DNA of 64,000 nt, taken from positions 54,364 through 118,363 of the forward strand of contig JAGXRD010000146.1 in the NCBI GenBank assembly GCA_018336035.1, written 5' to 3'. A program made the position numbers and the translations under genes. Below are positions 42,399 to 49,465 of the stretch, piece by piece. This DNA is from Alphaproteobacteria bacterium (GTDB lineage Bacteria > Pseudomonadota > Alphaproteobacteria > Ferrovibrionales > Ferrovibrionaceae). The notes under the pieces are model-generated. The model was not told where the DNA came from, did no database searches, and saw nothing but the letters and a program-made list of their open reading frames with translations. The stretch's first letter is position 1; each line of letters opens with the position of its first letter.

Positions 42399-42902
42399 AT
42401 GGCGTCACTGCGGGTGGTAAAAGGACGGCTTAGCGCGGCGAGCGAAGCTACGATTAAGAATAGTGTCGCGACCTGGGATTGGTGGCGCATCATCGATGAC
42501 GATGGCCGGGACGTCATGATTAAGAATGTCCGCGCGCTGGAGTTCATGCGCTCGCACCTCATTCAGGACGAAGAAGGCACCTTCGTTTTCACAAAAGATG
42601 GCGCGCCGTGGTTTATCGGTTTCAGGTACCGTGAAAACGGCCATGTCGCTGACGGCTGGCAGGAGTGGAAGGACCGCAGGAGAGGCTTTGTTGGAGGCTT
42701 TTTCTTTGGCCTTCTCCTGGTTTCGCTGCCGTGGTTTGCAGTGACCTTCAACTGGGGACAGGGCGTCGGATTGTTTACTCTCTTTTTTGCACTCTTTGGG
42801 CTGCTGGTCATGGCCGTCTGCGGCATCGGCATGCTGGGCAACCTGCTGTCTTACAAGCCGTCCAAGAGACAAGTGGCGGATGCGCTGGGTGAGGCCACAT
42901 AA
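42399..42902 (+). CDS. Predicted membrane protein, unknown function
   Basis: 167 aa from ATG 42399, eight bases after AAGGGG; the much longer open frame upstream runs through the antisense of the XRE gene and is discarded. The N-terminal half is soluble (KGRLSAASEATIKNSVATWD, IIDDDGRDVMIKNVRALEFM), the second half has two hydrophobic segments (GFFFGLLLVSLPWFAVTF and VGLFTLFFALFGLLVMAVCG). I do not recognise a family. Its divergent arrangement with an XRE repressor and a perfect inverted repeat between them resembles self-regulated toxin-like or stress modules, which is only a suggestion. A terminator follows. Confidence 0.65.
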   Translation: MASLRVVKGRLSAASEATIKNSVATWDWWRIIDDDGRDVMIKNVRALEFMRSHLIQDEEGTFVFTKDGAPWFIGFRYRENGHVADGWQEWKDRRRGFVGGFFFGLLLVSLPWFAVTFNWGQGVGLFTLFFALFGLLVMAVCGIGMLGNLLSYKPSKRQVADALGEAT

Positions 42903-42926
42903 TCATCGTTAAAAGCTGAATTGCTG

Positions 42927-42957
42927 AAGGCCTGCCGGAGAAATCTGGCAGGCCTTT
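42927..42957 (+). terminator. Intrinsic terminator after the membrane protein gene
   Basis: AAGGCCTGCC (42927-42936) pairs with GGCAGGCCTT (42947-42956) around a 10-base loop, followed by TATCGTTT. Confidence 0.8.
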
Positions 42958-43019
42958 ATCGTTTCGGCTGGGGCGACGCTTGAATCACTGCTGGCCTGAT
43001 TGAAGGGAAAACGATAGCC

Positions 43020-43034
43020 TTACGAAAATCGTAA
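43020..43034. promoter_or_regulatory. Operator-like inverted repeat before the toxin-antitoxin operon
   Basis: TTACGA-aaa-TCGTAA, perfect 6+3+6, followed by an additional TTCGTAA half-site, 46 bases before the antitoxin start. Such sites are used by antitoxin dimers for autoregulation. Confidence 0.6.
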
Positions 43035-43080
43035 TTCGTAATTCTGTTTCCTTGAATTCATTTGGCAACAGGCGGATTGA

Positions 43081-43314
43081 ATGTCGGCCAAGGTTTGGTC
43101 AGCGAGCGACGCAAAAGTGCAATTTGACGCATTGGTGGAAGCCGCGTCGAAGGGTGAGGCGCAGCACATACGCGCTGACGACGGCTCTGAAGTCATCGTC
43201 ATGTCGAAGGAACAGTTTGACCGATCGGTGAGCTCTCTTAAGATGGCGCTGCTGACTGGCGGAGCTGGTCAGTCAGGTGATGCACTGGATGACCAAGTCA
43301 AAGGCTCACAGTAG
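43081..43314 (+). CDS. Phd/YefM-type antitoxin
   Basis: 77 aa. The N-terminal DNA-binding fold reads VWSASDAKVQFDALVEAASK, followed by GEAQHIRADDGSEVIVMSKEQFDR, the Phd/YefM strand pattern. The C-terminal tail (LTGGAGQSGDALDDQ) is disordered-looking and would wrap the toxin. It is 40-46 bases upstream of a PIN-domain gene, the usual antitoxin-first order, and an inverted repeat lies just upstream. Confidence 0.8.
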   Translation: MSAKVWSASDAKVQFDALVEAASKGEAQHIRADDGSEVIVMSKEQFDRSVSSLKMALLTGGAGQSGDALDDQVKGSQ

Positions 43315-43360
43315 GCGGGCCGGAGGTGGCGGCTCCGGTTTGTAGTGCCGGAGCGTGCGA

Positions 43361-43870
43361 GTGTTCGTCCTCGATACCGACGTCGTGAGCCAACTGGCAC
43401 GTTCCCGCCCGGACCCGAATGTGGTCGCCTGGCTGCAGGCGCATTCCCCCAGCAAGATTTACACGACTACAGTGACCATCGAAGAGTTGCGGGCAGGCAT
43501 TGAGGCTGTCCGGCGCCATGATGCGGACAAAGCGGTTGTGTTGGACCGATGGCTGATGCGGATTGTCACCTTCGGCCAGCCCCAGATTCTGCCAGAGACG
43601 GCTGAGGCCGCCCTGACATTTGGGGCGATGCGCGAGACGCCAGCTCTGCGTAATCATGTATTCACCGCTCCAAAGGCACGCAAATTGGCCTTGGGCAACG
43701 ACTTGAGGATAGCGGCGATAGCCATCGCGGCCAGGGCGACCGTGGTGACTGGGAATGCACGACACTTCCGGGAGATCCATAAGCATTTCCCGCTGACAGG
43801 GCTGTATGACCCGTTCCGAGGGGTATGGGCCGTCGAGCCGGGTCAGGAGAACCAGTTGACGTTGGTGTAG
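43361..43870 (+). CDS. PIN-domain toxin (VapC/FitB type)
   Basis: 169 aa from GTG 43361, seven bases after GGAG; GTG 43355 is an alternative. The PIN active site is visible as VLDTDVVSQLA (Asp), TIEELRAGI (Glu) and GNDLRIAAIAI (Asp). The final TGNARHF has His where many VapC proteins have Asp (NxxDF), so the fourth acidic residue may be missing or shifted. Such toxins cleave RNA (tRNA or rRNA). It is paired with the Phd-type gene upstream. Confidence 0.85.
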   Translation: MFVLDTDVVSQLARSRPDPNVVAWLQAHSPSKIYTTTVTIEELRAGIEAVRRHDADKAVVLDRWLMRIVTFGQPQILPETAEAALTFGAMRETPALRNHVFTAPKARKLALGNDLRIAAIAIAARATVVTGNARHFREIHKHFPLTGLYDPFRGVWAVEPGQENQLTLV

Positions 43871-43925
43871 GCTGAGCGGATTTAGGGTACAGACATATAT
43901 AATGTGAAGTCTGGGACGGCCGAAG

Positions 43926-44057
43926 GCCGGCATGCGAAGCATGCCGGCGCCAGCCAATGATTGACTGGCTATCCGGGTTTCATGGTTTCCAAATCTAGTT
44001 GAGCGGAGACCAAAACGGCCGATAGGCCGGCAGGCGTAGCCTGCCGGCGCCAGCCAA
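43926..44057 (+). repeat. Pair of hairpin repeats with GCCAGCCAA tails
   Basis: Two copies, exactly 100 bases apart. GCCGGCATGC-gaa-GCATGCCGGC (43926-43948) and GCCGGCAGGC-gta-GCCTGCCGGC (44026-44048), each followed by GCCAGCCAA. The two stems differ by one compensated base pair (T-A to G-C). A further GCCAGC...GCTGGC palindrome is at 44105-44125. AT-rich near-inverted tracts (CAGACATATATAATGTG at 43890-43906 and CACACATATATATACTGTCTG at 44145-44165) bound the region. REP-like; 43871-44175 has no gene. Confidence 0.7.
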
Positions 44058-44175
44058 GAACGAAATCGCCAGCCAATAATTCAGGTCAGCCATCAATCTT
44101 GGATGCCAGCCAGATCTGAGCTGGCGTCACCCGACCCACCGGCACACACATATATATACTGTCTGCCAGCAGCCC

Positions 44176-45027
44176 TTACCTGGGGGAAGGTAGGAAGTGG
44201 TACGCCAGATCCAGGAGCGGGAGCACTTCGTCCCGGTATCCGAGCCGGTCGGCCATATCCCGGACTTCATCCAGCTCATTTTTATCGGTGTATGCCTTCA
44301 GGGCGCCGAACGCGATGGCATCGGGAAAGCTGGTCGCGTTTTCCTTCTTGGGACGCAGAACGCGGTTGCGGAAAACCAGCAGGTCGCAGACCGTCCTGGC
44401 CGGGGAGGTCACCAATACTTCCTGTCCATAGACCACGTGCCGGTCGAAGCCATAGTGCCTCTCCGTCAGCTCAAGGTCGCTGATGACCCCATGCCAGTAC
44501 CCATCCGCTACACCCGGGACGCAGGCGTCCGGTTCAGTTGGCGGCTGCATGGCCTGCCAGTTCACAGCGACCGGCACAAACCCATCAATCGATTTCGACA
44601 AACGTCGTCCAGCCGGGGCGGCAAGCCACAGTTCCTCGGTGGGCTGACTGCAGATGCCGTGAAAAGCGGCAGCCGTGTTGAAGCAGACGGCGAACTCGGG
44701 TCCGTGCGCCCGGATGGCCGCTATGGCGAGATGAAGGGGATCATAGTCGCCGGGAAGGCAATAGAGACCATAGAACGGACTCCAGAGTCGCCCGTCTTCC
44801 ACCATTTGCCGGAGGATGACATGCTCGATTCCCGCCTTGATAAGGTCAATCGACCGTGCCGGACCCTGCTTTTCGGCAAAGTAGGCGAGAATTTGCTCGA
44901 AATATTTTGAACGTCGACGAGCGATGCGCTCCAGCCGTTCGTCGCCGACCTGAGACGACGGGTCAGGCCGTTGCGTGGTATTTCGTGTTATCGGAGGCTC
45001 TGTATTGAGAGCCAACGCGCTCGACAT
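44176..45027 (-). CDS. AbiEi-like antitoxin family protein (orphan)
   Basis: 283 aa from ATG 45027; a TTG at 45081 would place 18 more residues inside the upstream direct repeats. Layout of the type IV antitoxin AbiEi family: an N-terminal winged helix (RRSKYFEQILAYFAEKQGPARS, IDLIKAGIEHVILRQMVEDG), then a larger domain with HLAIAAIRAHGPEFAVCFNT and the family signature LVTSPARTVCDLLVFRNRV. AbiEii, the nucleotidyltransferase toxin, is absent in the window, so this is a solo copy or a regulator. Its direct-repeat operator candidate is at 45039-45069. Confidence 0.8.
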   Translation of the reverse strand: MSSALALNTEPPITRNTTQRPDPSSQVGDERLERIARRRSKYFEQILAYFAEKQGPARSIDLIKAGIEHVILRQMVEDGRLWSPFYGLYCLPGDYDPLHLAIAAIRAHGPEFAVCFNTAAAFHGICSQPTEELWLAAPAGRRLSKSIDGFVPVAVNWQAMQPPTEPDACVPGVADGYWHGVISDLELTERHYGFDRHVVYGQEVLVTSPARTVCDLLVFRNRVLRPKKENATSFPDAIAFGALKAYTDKNELDEVRDMADRLGYRDEVLPLLDLAYHFLPSPR

Positions 45028-45038
45028 TGTTGACGTCC

Positions 45039-45069
45039 ATAATCCTTGTTCCTTGGGAGATAATCCTTG
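45039..45069. promoter_or_regulatory. Direct repeats upstream of the AbiEi-like gene
   Basis: ATAATCCTTG occurs at 45039-45048 and 45060-45069, 21 bases apart (two helical turns), with AGTCCTTG at 45071-45078 and the inverted CAAGGATT at 45087-45094. Placed just upstream of ATG 45027 on the minus strand, they fit an autoregulatory operator. Confidence 0.6.
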
Positions 45070-45260
45070 CAGTCCTTGCAAGCGACCAAGGATTTCAGAT
45101 TTCGATGTCGCGGATCTTCAATCGTGATGTTGTCGCTTCGACGAAACTAGATGATCGCAAGTTTTGAATGATGTGAGTTTCTGCTTGCCACAAACTGCTG
45201 CGCCTAAACAGGTTTGACGCGCGAGCGCAACGCCTAATGTGATTTTTCTCTTGACTTTTT

Positions 45261-45280
45261 GACAATGATATGTGATTGTC
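45261..45280. promoter_or_regulatory. Inverted repeat next to a TTGACA element
   Basis: GACAAT-gatatgtg-ATTGTC, 6+8+6, overlaps TTGACA at 45259-45264. It may mark a promoter for the structured leader downstream; no convincing -10 was found. 45095-45470 holds no coding sequence. Confidence 0.4.
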
Positions 45281-45472
45281 CGTTTCGAAATGAGCCACAT
45301 GAATTTCCATACCCTTCTCCCCAATGCTTGGATGTCACTCCAGGCAACGGCTCATTACATCCCCACCATATCCTAACGGAGCTACTCATCTACGACCGTG
45401 CGAGCCTCTTTTAAGCTCGCGTGCGTCGATGTGCGTTCTGAGTACGAGTGAGTAGTGCGTTAGGTCAAAAAA

Positions 45473-45745
45473 CTTGGTCTTGAGGCGGTTTCCTCATCGA
45501 CCAAGAGCCGCCGGGTTCAGACGTGGAACCGGCGGACGGGAAAGCTTTGTCCAAAATCCGGACAGCGCATTCTTGGGCGACCATCGAAGAACGAAGTTCT
45601 GTTTCAATTTCCGCAGGAAGCCGACGATGGTCGCCATGCCACGTATTTCCAAACGATCGAAATTCGTTTGGCTGTGATGCCCACCCAATAACGGGTGGGC
45701 GTCCGCCAGCCAACGAAAGCCTGAGGCCCCGGAGGGCCGACCAAT
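45473..45745 (+). ncRNA. Structured leader or small RNA upstream of the Tn7-like locus
   Basis: Four hairpins in 270 non-coding bases: CTTGGTC-t-TGAGG...CCTCA-tc-GACCAAG (45473-45505); an 11-bp arm GGCGACCATCG (45576-45586) with CGATGGTCGCC (45625-45635), enclosing AGAAC-gaa-GTTCT; GCCCACCC-aataac-GGGTGGGC (45679-45700), followed by GCCAGCCAA as in the repeats at 43926-44057; and GGCCC-cgga-GGGCC (45725-45738) that contains the GGAGGG ribosome site of the next gene. Could be a riboregulator or a repeat-derived leader; no known family is claimed. Confidence 0.5.
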
Positions 45746-46102
45746 ATGCGTACTGCAAGCAACACGCTCTTGAGCGTGAACGAAGAAACTTGGCCTGTTG
45801 CCAAGCCCCGAACTGCCGGTGCCGCCGGTGGTGGCGGTGACGACACGAACCCGCCGACCTTCCCTGATGCCCTGTTCTGGGACCTGAAGGCTGAGGTGAT
45901 TCAGCTCGACGAGTACCGGCCTGGCGCGAATGCCAAGCGTCGGGCTCGGCAGGGCAAGCAAGGCTACCGCATGGTGCTGATGTCGGGGGCGCGTACTCGC
46001 GGCCTGCGGTCACGGCATGCGGCCCGCCATGACCTCCGGGCTATGGATCTTACCCAAGACCCGTTCGCCCGTCGCCGTCGTAAACCCAGCAACGATAACT
46101 AA
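45746..46102 (+). CDS. Hypothetical basic protein
   Basis: 118 aa, not recognised. ATG is nine bases after GGAGGG, which is buried in a hairpin. A Gly-rich linker (TAGAAGGGGDDTN) precedes FPDALFWDLKAEVIQLDEYRPG, and the C-terminus is Arg-rich (SGARTRGLRSRHAARHD, RRRRKPSNDN), suggesting nucleic-acid binding. It is 12 bases upstream of another small gene and precedes tnsA in the same direction. A role tied to the transposition genes is a guess from position. Confidence 0.5.
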   Translation: MRTASNTLLSVNEETWPVAKPRTAGAAGGGGDDTNPPTFPDALFWDLKAEVIQLDEYRPGANAKRRARQGKQGYRMVLMSGARTRGLRSRHAARHDLRAMDLTQDPFARRRRKPSNDN

Positions 46103-46114
46103 GGAGACTGCCAC

Positions 46115-46330
46115 ATGCGTACACACAGCCGTTTTCGTCGTAACGACGAGCTCACGATCGATGGTGTCGATCACACCGTTCAGGGCCGCGTGAATTGCGG
46201 GAACTTCATGGCGCTCATGCTGCGTAAGCGGGGCTCCAGGAAGGTCCGGTACTTCCCGGAGAGCAGTATGTGGGACATGGAACTGCAGGGCCGAGTGTTG
46301 AAGTGCCCTGCACCCGAGTACGCCCACTAG
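46115..46330 (+). CDS. Small protein resembling the TnsB N-terminal domain
   Basis: 71 aa with an AAGGAG site. RFRRNDELTIDGVDHTVQG and the following strand-rich text resemble the first 30 residues of the transposase at 47364-49400 (FVRNELLEIEGEQFKVFNR), so it may be a stand-alone beta-barrel domain of the same origin. The likeness is visual. It ends with a hairpin at 46352-46381 and is the last small gene before the tns block. Confidence 0.5.
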   Translation: MRTHSRFRRNDELTIDGVDHTVQGRVNCGNFMALMLRKRGSRKVRYFPESSMWDMELQGRVLKCPAPEYAH

Positions 46331-46351
46331 GCCTGGACATCTGATGGTTTG

Positions 46352-46381
46352 CCCGACGGCCGGTGTTATCCGGCTGTCGGG
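46352..46381 (+). other. Hairpin downstream of the small gene
   Basis: CCCGAC-g-GCCGG, loop tgttat, then CCGGC-t-GTCGGG (46352-46381): 11 paired bases with one G-T contact. There is no T-run, so termination is uncertain. Confidence 0.55.
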
Positions 46382-46449
46382 TAAGCCCAACTCACCACTC
46401 CTGAAGAGGACTTCGCTTTCGAATGCGTACATATCGAATAAGCGGCAGT

Positions 46450-46493
46450 CCGGTCTGATGCAGTAGCGCTGCAAGACCGGTTGCCAGAACCGG
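46450..46493 (+). promoter_or_regulatory. Mutually exclusive hairpins in the tnsA leader
   Basis: CCGGTCT-ga-TGCAG...CTGCA-AGACCGG (46450-46480) competes with CCGGTT-gccag-AACCGG (46477-46493) for the shared CCGG at 46477-46480. Alternative folds of this type are used for attenuation. The region 46331-46610 is otherwise non-coding. Confidence 0.45.
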
Positions 46494-46610
46494 CAGCCGC
46501 CACTCAGGAGGTCCACGGCAATTCCAACATGCTGCTCAGCAGCGTGGTCGGCAGGCTTGTGTCTTTTCTCTGGGTGAGAATTCAGAACCGAAACAGAGAC
46601 AGAGGCCATC

Positions 46611-47342
46611 ATGAGATTGCGAGCAATGGCGTTGCGGGATGAAGCCCGGAACCCATCCAAGCGAATGAAGCACGTGCTTCCGATGTTGAAGCGGCAGTTC
46701 CCAAATCGGCCGGAGCCATCACGTCCCATCGTGACGCGAGCTCCGCATCGGCCGGTCGGACGGTTCGCCAGCGACAAGATGCACGGACCACTTGAATGGG
46801 AGTCGTTCCTGGAATTGGACAACTTCCGAATTCTTGAGACCGACAACTACGTGAAGGAGTACCACCCGCAACCGCCGCCTATCGACTATCCGCTGGATGG
46901 TCGGACCCACTCATACACAGCCGACGCCCTGGTCCACAGAAGGGACGGAAGGCGCGTGTATGTCGAGGTCAAATACGAGGTAGACGCCAAGCGCTCGGAC
47001 AACGTGGCGAAATTCAAAGCCATCAAATCCGAATGCCGCAGACTCGGTGCCGAATTCCATGTCGCCACCGAGAAGGAAATCCGCCGTCAGCCGCGGCTCA
47101 GCAACGCGAAACAGTTGCTGCGTTACCGGCGGGTGGAACCGAAGGGGCGTCTGGAGCTCGACGTAATGGAAGCCGTGACCACGCAGCGGCTTGTGACAGT
47201 GCGTGACCTGATGGTGGCCATCCGGCTGCCGGACTCCCGGCTGGGCGAGCTCTATGCGCTCGCTCTCCGGGGGGACATCAACATCGACCTGGAGACGGCG
47301 CCCCTGTCACCCGACAGCAAGGTTTTCCGTCCTTACGCCTAA
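46611..47342 (+). CDS. tnsA: TnsA-like transposon endonuclease
   Basis: 243 aa from ATG 46611, after GAGG. This is the PD-(D/E)xK nuclease that nicks the 5' ends of Tn7-like elements. Active-site region: EWESFLELDNF (Glu64) near residue 62, THSYTADALVH (Asp105), and VYVEVKYE (Glu119-x-Lys121), the canonical E...D...ExK order. A C-terminal helix-turn-helix-like part (RLELDVMEAVTTQRLVTVRD, LMVAIRLPDSRLGELYALA) matches the TnsA C-terminal domain. It precedes tnsB by 21 bases, and the order A-B-C-tniQ is that of Tn7-like elements. Confidence 0.85.
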   Translation: MRLRAMALRDEARNPSKRMKHVLPMLKRQFPNRPEPSRPIVTRAPHRPVGRFASDKMHGPLEWESFLELDNFRILETDNYVKEYHPQPPPIDYPLDGRTHSYTADALVHRRDGRRVYVEVKYEVDAKRSDNVAKFKAIKSECRRLGAEFHVATEKEIRRQPRLSNAKQLLRYRRVEPKGRLELDVMEAVTTQRLVTVRDLMVAIRLPDSRLGELYALALRGDINIDLETAPLSPDSKVFRPYA

Positions 47343-47363
47343 AGCCCTGGGAGGGGCTACTGC

Positions 47364-49400
47364 ATGACTACCATCAACTTCGTGCGTAACGAACTGCTCG
47401 AAATCGAAGGCGAGCAGTTCAAGGTCTTCAACCGGACGCCACTGGGCGCGCTCAATCTTGAGCATGTCACCGGCGGTTTCATGGTGACGAAGACCGATGA
47501 GGAGCTGGCCAAGCTTTGGCGCGACGGCGACCTCATTCGTGTGCCGGACAACAAGGAGGGCACGATGTCGGACAAGGAACGTCAGGTTCTGATGGCCGAC
47601 TTCACTTCCTTGCCGGACAAGACCAAGGCGGCTGCCGAACGCAGGATGCACTACGTCCGGGCTGTGATGCTGGCCAACCCGCTCTTCCATACGAGCGAGG
47701 CCCTGGACCCCATCATCTTCCGTGTGGCCGCGGAAATCGGCGACACCGTCGTGCCTAAGGCACGCAGGGTGTCGGAATGGGTGAAGCTGTACGGTCGTAA
47801 CGGTACACCAGACCAGAGCAATATCCGCTGGCTGGCGCCCCGTTACCACCTGCGCGGCAACTCCAAGAGCCGGTTCTGCCGCGAGGTCGTCGACCTCAGC
47901 TGGGACATCATCGACCGGGAATTCCTGAAGCGGAAACCTGAATCCGCCAAGGAAATCCACTCGATGATTGAGGAGGCGGTTGGGAAAATGCGGGTGGATG
48001 GCATCCACCCCATGTACCTGACCGGGGATGGCAAGGCTCTGCTTTTCCCAAGCCTCATCACGCTGCGCCGCTGGCTGAAGTCGATCGACAGGGAAGTCGT
48101 GACACGCACCCAGCGGGGTCCCATCGAAGCGAAGCGCCTGCACGAACCCGTGCTGCGTGGGCCTCAAGGCGACCGTCCCTTGGCCGAGGTCGAAATCGAC
48201 CACCATCTGCTGGACATCATCCTCATCGATGATGACCGCAACATGGTGCTCGGCCGCCCATGGCTGACGCTGGCGCTCGACAGGTACTCGCGTGAAATCC
48301 CGGGCTACCATATCGGGTTCCATGCGCCGAGCGCCTATACAGTGGGTTTGTGCATCAAGCACATGTGCACGCCCAAGGACGAGGTGGACGAAGACGGGAA
48401 TCCGAAGGCACCCCATCCGGTGTTCGGGGTCCCTGAGACCATCATCGTCGACAACGGTCCGGAGTTCGACAGCGCCCAGTTCAATGGGGGCTGCTACGCA
48501 CTCGGGATTGATGTCGTCCGGGCGCCGGTCCGCACCCCGCAGTACAAGGGCAAGGTCGAACGCCTGTTTGGCACGGTCGCCATGGATGTGGTCCAGAAAA
48601 TCCCGGGCTACGTCCACTCGAATGTGTTCAAGCGGGGCGACTACAAGGCCGAAGAGGAAGCGGTCTGCACCCTTTCCGAATTCCAGGCGGCCTTCGACCT
48701 GTGGGTCAGGAAGATTTACCGGGTCCGCGACCATCGTGGCATCGGCATGTCGCCTGCTGAGAAATGGGAGGAGGGCACGAAGAACCATCCGGTTCGCCTT
48801 CCCTCGGATGTCAGCCAGCTGAACCTGCTGCTGACGCTGACGGCGATGCGCGCCCTGACCAGGAAGGGCATCGAGTACCGGGGTCTCATCTACAATTCCA
48901 AGGACCCCGAGTTCCGGAAGATGCTCAACCGCCCGGATAAGCCTGCGAAGGTCACTATCCGCATCGACATCGACGATATGGGTTCGATCGTTGTCGAGGA
49001 CTGGCGGGATGGTACGACGCATGTGGTGCCGTCCATCGACCCGGAATACGCGGTTGGCCTCAGTCTGGAGATGCACGAAATCCTGACGAACCAGGCCAAA
49101 CTGAAGCGCAAGGCGCATCAGCGCGTGACGGTGCGTCAGCTCCAGCAGGCTCGCGAAGAGTTCCGTGCGTCCGTTCAGGACATGAAGCGAAGGAAGAAAC
49201 TCGCCAAGCGCCTGTTCTCGGCAATTGGTGAGGAAGTGGCGAAATCCGGCAATCCGGGCTTGCCCATCGCGCCCAAGGCCGTGGAGGTTCCGGTCGAACT
49301 TCCGCAGGCCGCCAACCAGGCGCCTGTACCGCCGACTGCCGGGAACGACGACATCGACTTCGCGTCGATTGCCGCCGCCCGCGGCCTGAAGGCGGCCTGA
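47364..49400 (+). CDS. tnsB: TnsB/TniA-like DDE transposase
   Basis: 678 aa with a GGGAGGGG site. Retroviral-integrase-like transposase. The catalytic triad is Asp279 (AEVEIDHHLLDI), Asp363 (TIIVDNGPEFDS) and Glu399 (QYKGKVERLFG). The Mu-transposase C-terminal barrel region follows (EYRGLIYNSKDPEF). N-terminal DNA-binding domains precede the core, and the tail ends in FASIAAARGLKAA, a putative TnsC contact. It joins 3' ends of the element to target DNA. The mobile element's terminal repeats were not found. Confidence 0.92.
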   Translation: MTTINFVRNELLEIEGEQFKVFNRTPLGALNLEHVTGGFMVTKTDEELAKLWRDGDLIRVPDNKEGTMSDKERQVLMADFTSLPDKTKAAAERRMHYVRAVMLANPLFHTSEALDPIIFRVAAEIGDTVVPKARRVSEWVKLYGRNGTPDQSNIRWLAPRYHLRGNSKSRFCREVVDLSWDIIDREFLKRKPESAKEIHSMIEEAVGKMRVDGIHPMYLTGDGKALLFPSLITLRRWLKSIDREVVTRTQRGPIEAKRLHEPVLRGPQGDRPLAEVEIDHHLLDIILIDDDRNMVLGRPWLTLALDRYSREIPGYHIGFHAPSAYTVGLCIKHMCTPKDEVDEDGNPKAPHPVFGVPETIIVDNGPEFDSAQFNGGCYALGIDVVRAPVRTPQYKGKVERLFGTVAMDVVQKIPGYVHSNVFKRGDYKAEEEAVCTLSEFQAAFDLWVRKIYRVRDHRGIGMSPAEKWEEGTKNHPVRLPSDVSQLNLLLTLTAMRALTRKGIEYRGLIYNSKDPEFRKMLNRPDKPAKVTIRIDIDDMGSIVVEDWRDGTTHVVPSIDPEYAVGLSLEMHEILTNQAKLKRKAHQRVTVRQLQQAREEFRASVQDMKRRKKLAKRLFSAIGEEVAKSGNPGLPIAPKAVEVPVELPQAANQAPVPPTAGNDDIDFASIAAARGLKAA

Positions 49401-49465
49401 GTATGAGTAGCGTTCAGAGTGCGACGTGCGTTCCATCCATCCCGACAACTACGAATGAGGTCAGC

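Noticed and set aside
43926..44057. Hairpin repeats considered as a CRISPR array
   Set aside because: Only two units, with unlike spacing content and no cas genes; the repeats are palindromic hairpins.
45465..46013. 182-codon minus-strand frame in the leader
   Set aside because: Composition is Arg/Ser/Pro-rich as in antisense of GC-rich sequence, and strong hairpins cover it.
47307..49448. 713-codon open frame on the minus strand opposite tnsB
   Set aside because: It is the mirror of a GC-rich gene with clear DDE motifs, and the translation shows no domain.
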